Source: Bacteroidia bacterium (lineage in GTDB: Bacteria > Bacteroidota > Bacteroidia > SpSt-205). Taken from it: a stretch of DNA of 52,176 nt. Each line of letters starts with the position of its first letter. Position 1 is the stretch's first letter. Under the pieces are notes generated by a model. The model searched no databases. It worked only from the letters and a program-made list of their open reading frames with translations, and had not been told where the DNA came from. Of the stretch, positions 37,192 to 45,858 are shown in pieces. The translations under genes were made by a program, and so were the position numbers. The DNA is taken from NCBI GenBank assembly GCA_026413325.1, contig JANZYW010000008.1, positions 1 to 52,176 on the forward strand, written 5' to 3'.

Positions 37192-37236
37192 CCTGTATGG
37201 TGGGATACCTCGTGATACAGGTTTCGGCTTCGAGCC
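37192..37236. repeat. Tandem inverted repeats between convergent pssA and T9SS cargo gene
   Basis: CCTGTAT-N16-ATACAGG (37192-37198/37215-37221) followed by GGCT-TCG-AGCC (37226-37236). Confidence 0.5.
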
Positions 37237-37256
37237 TCAAACGAAAAAGCACTCTT

Positions 37257-38339
37257 TCACTCCTTGACCACCAGCTTATACCAGAAATGATGGGATGAGA
37301 TACCCTTTGCTTCTACTCGGTACATGCCAGGAGTGGAGGGAAGAGTTGTGATATACCTTTTGCCAGTAACCATTTGCTCTTCTACGATCTGGCCTGTGAC
37401 TAGGTGGCGTATCCGTATCGTGTAGGTGCCTTCGACAGGGAGTAGAATAGTCACCTGTCCCTGAGTGGGATTAGGATAGACAGACATGCCATGAGGGGAG
37501 GGCGAAGGGTTTCGGCTCCTCTCGGGATGACGGGCGAATGTGATTCGGTGCTGCATTTGCTCCTTGAGTGGAAACCGCAAGCATTCTTCATACCCTGTGC
37601 AAGAAGGAAAAAGCGGTGCCTCTTCTGAATGAGCAACGGGAGCGGCTTTCGGAGCCTCTTTACAAGGGAAGCGTTGCCGCTCAGAAGACACTGGTACCAT
37701 ACTCATGATCCAGCTCCCTCCTGCGGACAAATCAGAGCCATTTCGTACACGATGGCTGGGGGTGCTTGCGTATTTGATAGAGTCGAGGGAGAGAGAGCCA
37801 TCTCCGTTTAGGGTGTGGTAGACCCATATTCGCTCAAAGTTCTGTAAGGGAAGCCCCTGTATATGGTGATGTAGCTTCGTAAAAAAGGACTCCCACGAGA
37901 GGGTGGCGGGATCAAAAGCCGTCAAGTGCCATAGAAACCTCGCCATAATCCCCTCTACACAAAACCTGGCCCCTCCATCCTCCCAACAATCATCCTCATG
38001 TACGGAGCAGTCGCTGGGAAAATCCCTACAGCAATTTCGCTCCCATATTAATTTTCCTTTGCAATCGTAACAGTATGCCTTCCCGGGATTTGTACAGCCG
38101 TTTGGGCGGAGCGGCTCTTGGGGGGAGATCACAAACTGGGTCAGTTCACCCTCGCTATTTCGGTAATAGGTGATGAGGAGGGATTTGTCAGGGGGCCACG
38201 GAAGGTCCTCTGCCCAGGCAAGTAGATTTACCCCCCGCCAGTTCTCCACCGAAAGTCGCCCCGTCTGTGCGAGGAGAGGGGCTATCAGCAGACTCGCTCC
38301 CACGAGGAAGCGCAGTCCAAGTCGTACGCTCGTTTTCAT
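37257..38339 (-). CDS. Secreted Cys-rich protein with T9SS type A sorting domain
   Basis: Signal peptide FLVGASLLIAPLLAQ; C-terminal MSVYPNPTQGQVTILLPVEGTYTIRIRHLVTGQIVEEQMVTGKRYITTLPSTPGMYRVEAKG; Cys-rich middle NGCTNPGKAYCYDCKGKLIWERNCCRDFPSDCSVHEDDCW. Confidence 0.88.
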   Translation of the reverse strand: MKTSVRLGLRFLVGASLLIAPLLAQTGRLSVENWRGVNLLAWAEDLPWPPDKSLLITYYRNSEGELTQFVISPQEPLRPNGCTNPGKAYCYDCKGKLIWERNCCRDFPSDCSVHEDDCWEDGGARFCVEGIMARFLWHLTAFDPATLSWESFFTKLHHHIQGLPLQNFERIWVYHTLNGDGSLSLDSIKYASTPSHRVRNGSDLSAGGSWIMSMVPVSSERQRFPCKEAPKAAPVAHSEEAPLFPSCTGYEECLRFPLKEQMQHRITFARHPERSRNPSPSPHGMSVYPNPTQGQVTILLPVEGTYTIRIRHLVTGQIVEEQMVTGKRYITTLPSTPGMYRVEAKGISSHHFWYKLVVKE

Positions 38340-38485
38340 AGGCGTGGGCGTTTGGGGTGGGTGAAGGAGAAGAGTTTCGCTAATCTGTCAGTCCTCTTTC
38401 TCTCCGCCTTTAGATGGCCATAGGAAAATAGTTGATTGCTGCTAATGAGGGAGCTGTGCTCAACCTCGGTCCTTATCGTTATCAT
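38336..38485 (-). CDS. Possible 49-aa upstream ORF/leader peptide ending in ATGA overlap with the T9SS cargo gene
   Basis: MITIRTEVEHSSLISSNQLFSYGHLKAERKRTDRLAKLFSFTHPKRPRL; ATG 4 nt after TATTTTTA (near -7 match); TGA overlaps ATG at 38339. Confidence 0.4.
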   Translation of the reverse strand: MITIRTEVEHSSLISSNQLFSYGHLKAERKRTDRLAKLFSFTHPKRPRL

Positions 38486-38743
38486 AATGTAAAAATACAA
38501 CTTTTTTCATAGGTGCAAGAGCTATCCACTAAGTAGATGTACCCAGAGCCTTTGCGCATAGTTTTTTTCGCTTTTGAAATGCACTGTTATCGCCGAGAGG
38601 ACGTTTGGAGCCAAACCTAAATCCGTCGCGACCTCGACTCATCCCCACAGGCATCCTTAGACAACGCTCGCTCCCCGAAATCGCTGGGAGGCTTTGCCCA
38701 CCCGAAAGTTCGTTATCCCCCCTTATTGAACGCCACCTCAAGC

Positions 38744-38751
38744 TATATTTG
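38744..38751 (+). promoter_or_regulatory. -7 element TATATTTG, 3 nt before secreted protein GTG
   Basis: Exact TAnnTTTG. Confidence 0.7.
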
Positions 38752-38754
38752 CTC

Positions 38755-39912
38755 GTGCGTCTGCCCAGCCTGTTTTTCTTGCTTTTTTACTCTTCGGCCC
38801 AGCCGCTCCCAGATAGCCTGTGGTTCGTAGACTTGGGAGGAGATACGACCCACATCGTTACTTTTCAAACGGCCTCCACAGGATGGACAGCCGCTGTCTA
38901 TCAGGCAGAAGGGACAAGCTGGCGCCTTTTCGAAACAGACACACTGGGTGTCGATACGACTGGTCGCCTCCTATATTTCCTTCGTTATCGGGACACGACT
39001 GGTTCTTCCAGCCCGAAGCCCTATAAAAAACTGGAGCTTGCATACTCTTACGATGGCTATCAGACTTTGACGATTTCGAGCTACGATGAAAGCAACGAAA
39101 TATTCTCCCCTCAGGAACGGATTCATATGTGGGGCGGCGCTGAGCGGTGGGACTCGCTCTTAGAGGGGTGGCTGGGGCTCCTCTCTGGAGAAGACCACTT
39201 TCAAGAAGGAGAAAAAATATGGCCGTTCCCCTTTTTGTATCATCGCAGGCACTGGGGAGATAGCCTACTGGTAGAAGCATTTGACTCCTCTGTAAATCTC
39301 TTCGTAGAAGTAAATGGCTACAGAATCCAGCCCAGCAGTGGGGGCTGTGATAGCTTCCTACTGTATGAAGCTCCGCAAGCTGCCTCTCTCATACGAGGGT
39401 ATTACCGTCTCTGCGCGAATGGAGCAGGACATACCCTTTCTCAAACAGATTCATTTTGCACCTCATCAGTCTGTAGCACACAGGAGCGACTCTGGGCTCA
39501 TAACGGACAGGGGCGGCCAACCCGCGACAGTTTGGTTATTCGGTTGTACAACTCACAAGGACAGTTTATCGGCACCACAACCTCTGTACGAGCGTATCAA
39601 TGGGACATAGCTGGAAGACTCCTTCAAGCTTCCTATCCTGCAGGAACATATATCCTACGGTACGGTAACCAAGTCGTATCTCTGGCTAGCGGCCGACTTC
39701 TCCCTCTTTACCTTCAAGGGAGAGGGAAAACGCTTTATATCCAAGGGGCACTGCCCGGGGAAAGGGTGTACCTGTATGATTTGAGTGCCCGGCTCCTCTG
39801 GAGCGATGCCATCCCACCTGAAGGAATACTTTTTTTACCTGAATTTCTCCCGACAGGCGTTTATATTGTATATCTACGAGGAAGGTACTGGCGACTGGCC
39901 GTCTCCTCGTGA
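38755..39912 (+). CDS. Secreted protein with T9SS-like C-terminal sorting segment
   Basis: Signal peptide MRLPSLFFLLFYSSAQ from GTG 38755, 3 nt after TATATTTG; C-terminus VYLYDLSARLLWSDAIPPEGILFLPEFLPTGVYIVYLRGRYWRLAVSS. Confidence 0.8.
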   Translation: MRLPSLFFLLFYSSAQPLPDSLWFVDLGGDTTHIVTFQTASTGWTAAVYQAEGTSWRLFETDTLGVDTTGRLLYFLRYRDTTGSSSPKPYKKLELAYSYDGYQTLTISSYDESNEIFSPQERIHMWGGAERWDSLLEGWLGLLSGEDHFQEGEKIWPFPFLYHRRHWGDSLLVEAFDSSVNLFVEVNGYRIQPSSGGCDSFLLYEAPQAASLIRGYYRLCANGAGHTLSQTDSFCTSSVCSTQERLWAHNGQGRPTRDSLVIRLYNSQGQFIGTTTSVRAYQWDIAGRLLQASYPAGTYILRYGNQVVSLASGRLLPLYLQGRGKTLYIQGALPGERVYLYDLSARLLWSDAIPPEGILFLPEFLPTGVYIVYLRGRYWRLAVSS

Positions 39913-40037
39913 AGTGCAAAGAGTGCGGGAGTTTGCATAAGCCAATAGAAGAAGCCCTCCATCTCGGGGTTGGCGATCGGAGACTCTCTGGATAAGCGCT
40001 AAAAGAAAGTGAACAAAGAAATGTCTACCTTGGGGGC

Positions 40038-41027
40038 ATGTGGCAGTGGGTGCGCTCCCTCCCGAATGATTGGCAGGAGGGGATGGAATCCCCTCCTCTT
40101 ATGCTGCGTGGAGGGCCCTGGCAAGCAATCCTAACCGTAGGAATGGGAGGCTCCGCTTTCGGAGCGGAAGTAGTACGAAGCTGGGCTGAACCTTACCTTT
40201 CTATACCTTGGCTTATTTGCAGAGACTATCGTCTCCCTTCCTGGGTAGGAAAGAATACCCTTGTTCTGGCAGCTTCCTACTCTGGGACGACCGAGGAAAG
40301 CCTGGAAGCCTGCGAAGAAGCACTTAGAAGGGGAGCAACAGTCGTCGGCTTGGCAAGCGGAGGAACCCTGCGGCAATGGGGTGAGGAGGGAAGGTTGGCT
40401 GCTTTCTTTCCCCTTCCCGAAGGACGTCCCCCTCGGGCTGCCGTACCTTTCTCCATCACGACTCAGCTGCGCCTCCTGGAGGGGCTAAAACTCATACCCG
40501 CTACTTGGAGGGAAGAAAGCCAAGTTCTGCTTAAGCTCCTCTTGAGTGCGCATCATCCGGATGCGATTCAGTTGAAAGCGCTCTCCCATGAATGGGAAGG
40601 AAAACTAATCGCGATCTATGCTCCCAGAGAATATGAAGCTATCGCCCTGCGAGCCCGCCAGCAAATCCAAGAAAATGCTAAACACCTGGCTTGGCATCAC
40701 AGCCTACCTGAGATGAATCACAACGAGATAGTAGGATGGGAGTATCCTGCCCCCCTCTCTGAAAAGGTAGCTTTTTGGCTTCTTTCTGGCTCTCACACCC
40801 ATCCCCGTAACCACAAGCGACTGGCTTTTATGGAGAGGATTCTACGAGAAAAGGCGCTCCCTTTCTCTCATTGGAAGGCCCCCCAAGCCCCCTACTTGGC
40901 GGAGCTGATGTGGCTGTTTCATGCAGTAGATATTTTTTCAGTGTATTTAGCCGAGCGGCATACAGTGGACCCCATTTCTGTTTCGATTATTGACCAACTC
41001 AAGGCATATCTGGCCCAATACCCCTGA
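40038..41027 (+). CDS. Bifunctional phosphoglucose/phosphomannose isomerase-like SIS domain protein
   Basis: LTVGMGGSAFGAEVVRSWAEPYLSIPWLICRDYRLPSWVGKNTLVLAASYSGTTEESLEACEEALRRGATVVGLASGG; LPEMNHNEIVGWEYP. Confidence 0.92.
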   Translation: MWQWVRSLPNDWQEGMESPPLMLRGGPWQAILTVGMGGSAFGAEVVRSWAEPYLSIPWLICRDYRLPSWVGKNTLVLAASYSGTTEESLEACEEALRRGATVVGLASGGTLRQWGEEGRLAAFFPLPEGRPPRAAVPFSITTQLRLLEGLKLIPATWREESQVLLKLLLSAHHPDAIQLKALSHEWEGKLIAIYAPREYEAIALRARQQIQENAKHLAWHHSLPEMNHNEIVGWEYPAPLSEKVAFWLLSGSHTHPRNHKRLAFMERILREKALPFSHWKAPQAPYLAELMWLFHAVDIFSVYLAERHTVDPISVSIIDQLKAYLAQYP

Positions 41028-41988
41028 GGGATACCTGCGGATCGCCATAGGGGGGGCTTTTGTGGTATTTTTCTTCAAGGTCTACGCTTACTTTACAGGG
41101 GGCGGGGCTGGACTGCTCTCAGACTCCACCGAAAGCCTTCTCAATATCCTAACGGCTCTAATGGGGTTGTATGGTGTCTTGTGGGCTCAGCGTCCCAGAG
41201 ATGTCGATCATCCCTACGGCCATGGAAAGGTAGACTCGCTCATTTCTGGCATACAAGCTCTTTTGGTAGCCAGTGCCGCTGGCGCCTTGGCATATGTGAT
41301 TTTCCAGGGTAAGTATCGCCCTGTGATACCCGAGGCGTTCATAGAGACACTCGGGTATGAAGGGAGTGCAATCGCTCTGAATGGGGCCATTGCTCTCCTC
41401 CTCAGAAAAGGCTCTAAGCGATTCCATTCTCAGATATTACGGGCAGAAAGCTGGCACTTGCTCAGTGACGTAGCTACCTCCCTAATCGTACTGGTAGGGC
41501 TCACAGCCGTATGGGCAGGGCTTCCTTCTATAGTCGATAAAGGGATAGGACTACTCATGGTGGTATTTATTGGATATGGAGCCTTTCAAATCTTGCGAGA
41601 GACAGGAGCCGCGCTCATTGATACACAAGACCCTCGACTCCTACACCGTCTGGCAGAAGCAATTGAAAAAAATCATCGACCAGAATGGATAGATATCCAC
41701 AATGTGCGCATCCAGCGGTACGGCCATGCCCTTCATATAGACGGACACATTACCTTTCCCTGGTACTGGAGCTTGAGAGAAGCACATGAGGCCTTGAAGG
41801 AGTTAGAAACTTTCCTGAGACAGGAGCTGCATCGGCCCGTTGAGTTTTTTTGGCATATGGACCCTTGTGAACCTGTCTGCTGCTCCTATTGTGAGCTACA
41901 AGGGTGCATGCATCGGCAGCAGCCTTTCAGAGAAAAGCTTCACTTCACACCCGGGAGTCTTTTCGTGAATACGAAAGGAATGCGATAA
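40990..41988 (+). CDS. Cation diffusion facilitator family transporter with Cys-rich C-terminal tail
   Basis: GGGAGLLSDSTESLLNILTALMGL, DHPYGHGKVDSLISGIQ, ESWHLLSDVATSLIVLVGL; tail DPCEPVCCSYCELQGCMHR; apparent TTG start, uncertain. Confidence 0.9.
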   Translation: MTNSRHIWPNTPEGYLRIAIGGAFVVFFFKVYAYFTGGGAGLLSDSTESLLNILTALMGLYGVLWAQRPRDVDHPYGHGKVDSLISGIQALLVASAAGALAYVIFQGKYRPVIPEAFIETLGYEGSAIALNGAIALLLRKGSKRFHSQILRAESWHLLSDVATSLIVLVGLTAVWAGLPSIVDKGIGLLMVVFIGYGAFQILRETGAALIDTQDPRLLHRLAEAIEKNHRPEWIDIHNVRIQRYGHALHIDGHITFPWYWSLREAHEALKELETFLRQELHRPVEFFWHMDPCEPVCCSYCELQGCMHRQQPFREKLHFTPGSLFVNTKGMR

Positions 41989-42007
41989 CTCTGAGAAGAG
42001 GACCGCT

Positions 42008-43033
42008 CTATACAGCCGCTCTAAGGCTTTCGATGTAGCGTACCCATCCTTCGGGTACAGGAAGCCCCGGCTTACGAGCTCCAAAGATCCACAATACCTC
42101 CTCACCCCTCGGACCGAAAACTTCCACTGAATAAATAGAACCTTCTCGGGTAGGTTTTTCTACGAGATACACCTCTGCAATTCCTGCGGGATTGAGGTGC
42201 AGGGTGAAGACTTCATCTAAGATATTAACCCAGCCGCGAGCGGGAGAAAGTTCTTTTACAGTTCCAGTAAAGATGTGATGTATACCTGGATTGCCAACAA
42301 AAAACATGATAGGTGTCTGGCTGTCTTTTGCCCATTTGAGTAAATCTTCTACTGAAGTAGAAGCAAGTTTCCAACTAAAATGTCCTTCCGCTAAGCGGAC
42401 AGCCTGGATGCGGCTCAATCGGTGGCGTCGTAAAAGCTGATGAAAATCATGGGTATCTTGCAGAGCAGCCCATTCCTCCACGAAAGCAGAAGGAACAGGA
42501 ACCGCCCCCGAAGAAGGTACCACCTCAGAAGAGACAGGCTCGGGATGCTCCGAGACTCGAAACCGATCTACCATTTTTCCCCACCTATCCAGATGGGAAG
42601 GATCTCGTAGGTAGACCTTATGGATAGCCTCCCCTGCATGCGTGAAGAATTGCAAGCTGTAGAGCGGTTTGCCATCCTTTCCGAAGGAACGTACCGCATA
42701 AGCGTGTGCCCAATGCATGAGATACAGGCGTAGGTCGATGATGGGACTATGCAGTACGCCGATCGGTCCTTCAAATGTGGGCTCGGGATACGTACCTGTG
42801 GTTTCTATGACTACCCATTCATTTCGGCTGAGGGCCATCAGCGGTCCCATTTCGACCAAACTCCGAAGCAGCTCAACAAAAGCTGGACGCAGCGGTACAG
42901 CATCTTCGCCATAGGCTACAGGGAGCAAGGCCATCTCACTCACCTCTAGAATAGAGGCAGCATCTCGCAGGTACAAATGAGGCTTCTCCGCCTTCAATCG
43001 TTCATAGGCGGCTTTGAGAGGTGTTTGACTCAT
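42008..43033 (-). CDS. HemS/HmuS-like hemin-degrading factor
   Basis: Two-lobed HemS pattern: LRDAASILEVSEMALL...VVIETTGTYPEPTFEGPIGVLHSPIIDLRLYLMHWAHAYAV, RGWVNILDEVFTLHLNPAGIAEVYLVEKPTREGSIYSVEVFG. Confidence 0.87.
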   Translation of the reverse strand: MSQTPLKAAYERLKAEKPHLYLRDAASILEVSEMALLPVAYGEDAVPLRPAFVELLRSLVEMGPLMALSRNEWVVIETTGTYPEPTFEGPIGVLHSPIIDLRLYLMHWAHAYAVRSFGKDGKPLYSLQFFTHAGEAIHKVYLRDPSHLDRWGKMVDRFRVSEHPEPVSSEVVPSSGAVPVPSAFVEEWAALQDTHDFHQLLRRHRLSRIQAVRLAEGHFSWKLASTSVEDLLKWAKDSQTPIMFFVGNPGIHHIFTGTVKELSPARGWVNILDEVFTLHLNPAGIAEVYLVEKPTREGSIYSVEVFGPRGEEVLWIFGARKPGLPVPEGWVRYIESLRAAV

Positions 43034-43039
43034 GCTTTA

Positions 43040-43047
43040 CAAAAGTA
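43040..43047 (-). promoter_or_regulatory. -7 element TACTTTTG, 6 nt before HemS-like start
   Basis: Exact TAnnTTTG. Confidence 0.75.
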
Positions 43048-43154
43048 CCAATTTAGATTGGATACAAACAAGCAACCTTTCCTTCCTCTCAACAGGCCTG
43101 ATGGAGCCGATTCGAAGAAAAGGTTCCCCTTTCTTCTGCAATCAACTCTCATGC

Positions 43155-43162
43155 TACCTTTG
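43155..43162 (+). promoter_or_regulatory. -7 element TACCTTTG, 5 nt before gap start
   Basis: Exact TAnnTTTG. Confidence 0.75.
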
Positions 43163-43167
43163 CGCCC

Positions 43168-44175
43168 ATGGCTATCCGTGTAGGCATCAACGGCTTTGGC
43201 CGTATAGGCCGACTCGTTCTGCGTGCCCTCTTAGAAAAACCCCACGTGGAGATTGTCCAAATCAACGATATCACTGATCCCCATACCCTGGCACATCTCC
43301 TCAAGTATGACTCGGTACATGGTCGGTTTCCTTATCCAATTTCGGTCGAGGGTGATTTCATCCAGGTAAAGGGCCAGAAAATTCGCATCACCGCAGAAAA
43401 GGACCCCACAAACATAGGCTGGCATCAGACAGGGGCACATATCGTGGTAGAATCGACGGGTAAATTCACTGATGGAGCTGAGGCTCGAAAACACCTCGCA
43501 GCTGGCGCAGCGAAAGTGATTATTTCTGCTCCTGCCTCCGGAGATATCGATGCTACCGTAGTATTGGGCGTAAATGACTCCATTCTCACCCCCTCGATGC
43601 AAGTTATCTCAAACGCCTCCTGCACAACGAACTGTTTGGCTCCTATGGTGAAAGTCTTGGACAGTGCATTTGGGGTGGAACAAGGGTTCATGAATACTAT
43701 ACATGCTTATACAGCCGACCAACGCTTACAAGATGCTCCTCATAAGGACCTAAGACGGGCAAGAGCAGCTGCCGTGAACATCGTCCCTACATCTACAGGT
43801 GCAGCAAAAGCGGTAGGGCTTGTTCTCCCACATTTGAAGGGGAAACTGGACGGGATCGCCCTTCGGGTACCGGTGCCCGATGGCTCCGTCACAGACTTTG
43901 TAGCTATCCTCAAACAACCCACGGACAAGGCCTCAATCAACGCCGCTTTCAAAGCAGCTTCAGAAACTACCCTCAAAGGCATCTTGGAATACAGCGAAGA
44001 ACCCTTGGTATCTACCGATATAATCGGCAATCCCCATTCCTGTATCTTCGACGCGCAATCCACCATGGTAATGGGTTCGTTCGTTCGAGTCTTGGGTTGG
44101 TATGACAATGAATACGGTTACTCTTGTAGGACAGCTGATTTGGTCGTCAAAATAGCAGAACTATCTGGTCTATAA
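43168..44175 (+). CDS. gap: Type I glyceraldehyde-3-phosphate dehydrogenase
   Basis: RVGINGFGRIGRLVLRAL, SNASCTTNCLAP, WYDNEYGYSCR. Confidence 0.98.
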   Translation: MAIRVGINGFGRIGRLVLRALLEKPHVEIVQINDITDPHTLAHLLKYDSVHGRFPYPISVEGDFIQVKGQKIRITAEKDPTNIGWHQTGAHIVVESTGKFTDGAEARKHLAAGAAKVIISAPASGDIDATVVLGVNDSILTPSMQVISNASCTTNCLAPMVKVLDSAFGVEQGFMNTIHAYTADQRLQDAPHKDLRRARAAAVNIVPTSTGAAKAVGLVLPHLKGKLDGIALRVPVPDGSVTDFVAILKQPTDKASINAAFKAASETTLKGILEYSEEPLVSTDIIGNPHSCIFDAQSTMVMGSFVRVLGWYDNEYGYSCRTADLVVKIAELSGL

Positions 44176-44177
44176 GA

Positions 44178-45362
44178 ATGCAAAAACTTCCCTCTCTTAG
44201 AGAAGCTTCCGTTCAAGGAAAACGAGCCTTCCTGCGGGTCGACTTTAATGTACCTCTGCAGGATGGCCACATCACGGATGACCGCCGTATTCGCGCTGCA
44301 CTCCCTACGATCAAATACCTTCTCGAACGAGGAGCGACTCTTCTGCTTTGCTCACATTTAGGTCGACCCAAAGAAGGTAAAGTGGACCCTACTTACTCCC
44401 TTCAGCCTGTGAGAACCCATTTGGCTACTCTCTTAGGTCGTCCTGTAAACTGGATTGCAGACCCTTTTCATCTCCAACCTTTAGAACCTGGCAGCGTATC
44501 TCTTCTGGAAAACATCCGTTTTTTCCATGGAGAGGTTCAGAATGATCTCGAGTTTGCCCAAATCTTGGCAAAGTGGGCAGATATCTATGTCGGAGAAGCT
44601 TTTGGCTCAGTCCATCGAGCCCATGCTTCTGTAGAGGCCCTTCCCCGCCTCATGAAAGAAAAATACGCTGGTTTCCTTGTAGAGGCAGAATGGGAAAATG
44701 CTCAGAAAGTCCTCACCGCTATCGAACACCCGTACACAGTCATAGTTGGAGGTGCAAAAGTGAGCGACAAACTTCCTCTCCTCCTTCATCTCCTCCCTAA
44801 GTTAGATAGACTCCTAATAGGAGGGGGCATGAGTTATACTTTTTTACATGCCACTGGCCTCCCAATAGGTAAATCTCTCTGCGAAAAGGAACAAATAACT
44901 GCTGCGAAGGAGATACTCAATCAAGCTACTGCTCTTAATAAAAAAGTACTGCTCCCACAAGACTCCGTAGCAACCACGGAGTTCCGATCTGACGCCCCTG
45001 CTCGTACCTTTCCCCATGAAATAGGAGCTTTCCCAGAAGACTATATGGGCTTAGACATAGGCCCTGCTACTATACAAGCGGCACGTCCATTTCTTTTGGG
45101 GAGTCGTACCATCCTCTGGAATGGTCCCATGGGCGTCTTTGAATGGGAGCCCTTCCGAAATGGTACAGCAAAGATCGCAGAGTTTATCGCAGAGGAGACT
45201 CAAAGGGGAGCTTACAGCTTGGTGGGAGGGGGCGACACCGCAAGTGCCGCCGAACTCGTCGGTGTGGCAGATCGAATGAGCTTCATTTCGACCGGAGGAG
45301 GAGCTTTACTGGAGCTTTTGGCTGGTCATACTTTACCTGGAATCGCTGCCTTATTGTCATGA
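44178..45362 (+). CDS. pgk: Phosphoglycerate kinase
   Basis: RAFLRVDFNVPLQDGHITDDRRIRAALPTIKYLLERGATLLLCSHLGRPKEGK, WNGPMGVFEW, VGGGDTASAAE. Confidence 0.98.
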   Translation: MQKLPSLREASVQGKRAFLRVDFNVPLQDGHITDDRRIRAALPTIKYLLERGATLLLCSHLGRPKEGKVDPTYSLQPVRTHLATLLGRPVNWIADPFHLQPLEPGSVSLLENIRFFHGEVQNDLEFAQILAKWADIYVGEAFGSVHRAHASVEALPRLMKEKYAGFLVEAEWENAQKVLTAIEHPYTVIVGGAKVSDKLPLLLHLLPKLDRLLIGGGMSYTFLHATGLPIGKSLCEKEQITAAKEILNQATALNKKVLLPQDSVATTEFRSDAPARTFPHEIGAFPEDYMGLDIGPATIQAARPFLLGSRTILWNGPMGVFEWEPFRNGTAKIAEFIAEETQRGAYSLVGGGDTASAAELVGVADRMSFISTGGGALLELLAGHTLPGIAALLS

Positions 45363-45853
45363 AAATATGGCACTCGCCTTTCTTCGGCGCTTTTCTATGG
45401 AGTCAGATTTACTGGCAACCCATAGATGAGGCCTTCCAACGAGCCCGCTTCCAGGATAGAATCCTACTCATTTATCTGCAGACCCCTTGGTGCAGCCCTT
45501 GTGTTATGATGGAGCAGAATACATGGGCCCACCCTGTTATAGCGACCTATGCTACCGCCAACTTTCACTGTGTAAAACTAAATGCTGAAGATAGAGATTC
45601 TCTGAGTTTCAATGGTACTAAATTTCCCTACCTCCCCGAGCTCCACGCCAACCAGCTGGCATACCTTTTGTTAGAGGGGAAAATGGAGTATCCAGCGATA
45701 GTCTTGATGGAATCATCGGGTAGCACACTCCTCACCCTGAGGGGGTACATCGCCCCACGGCTGATGGATGAAATCCTCCGCTACTTCGGTGGGGGATTCT
45801 ACCGGTATCTACGATGGGAAGATTTTCAGAAGAATTACCCTTCACAACTCTGA
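45359..45853 (+). CDS. Thioredoxin-like (DUF255/thioredoxin fold) protein with CSPC motif
   Basis: FQDRILLIYLQTPWCSPCVMMEQNTWAHPVIATYATANFHCVKLNAED; ATGA overlap with pgk; start trimmed from the track ORF. Confidence 0.85.
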   Translation: MKIWHSPFFGAFLWSQIYWQPIDEAFQRARFQDRILLIYLQTPWCSPCVMMEQNTWAHPVIATYATANFHCVKLNAEDRDSLSFNGTKFPYLPELHANQLAYLLLEGKMEYPAIVLMESSGSTLLTLRGYIAPRLMDEILRYFGGGFYRYLRWEDFQKNYPSQL

Positions 45854-45858
45854 AAACT

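Noticed and set aside
38529-38741. 70-aa minus-strand ORF upstream of the T9SS cargo genes
   Set aside because: No recognisable signal, no -7 element at its start, and antisense to the upstream region of the 38755 gene.
45143-45358. N-terminal extension of the thioredoxin-like ORF
   Set aside because: Out-of-frame reading of the pgk 3' end; ATGA overlap at 45359 gives a signal-like N-terminus.
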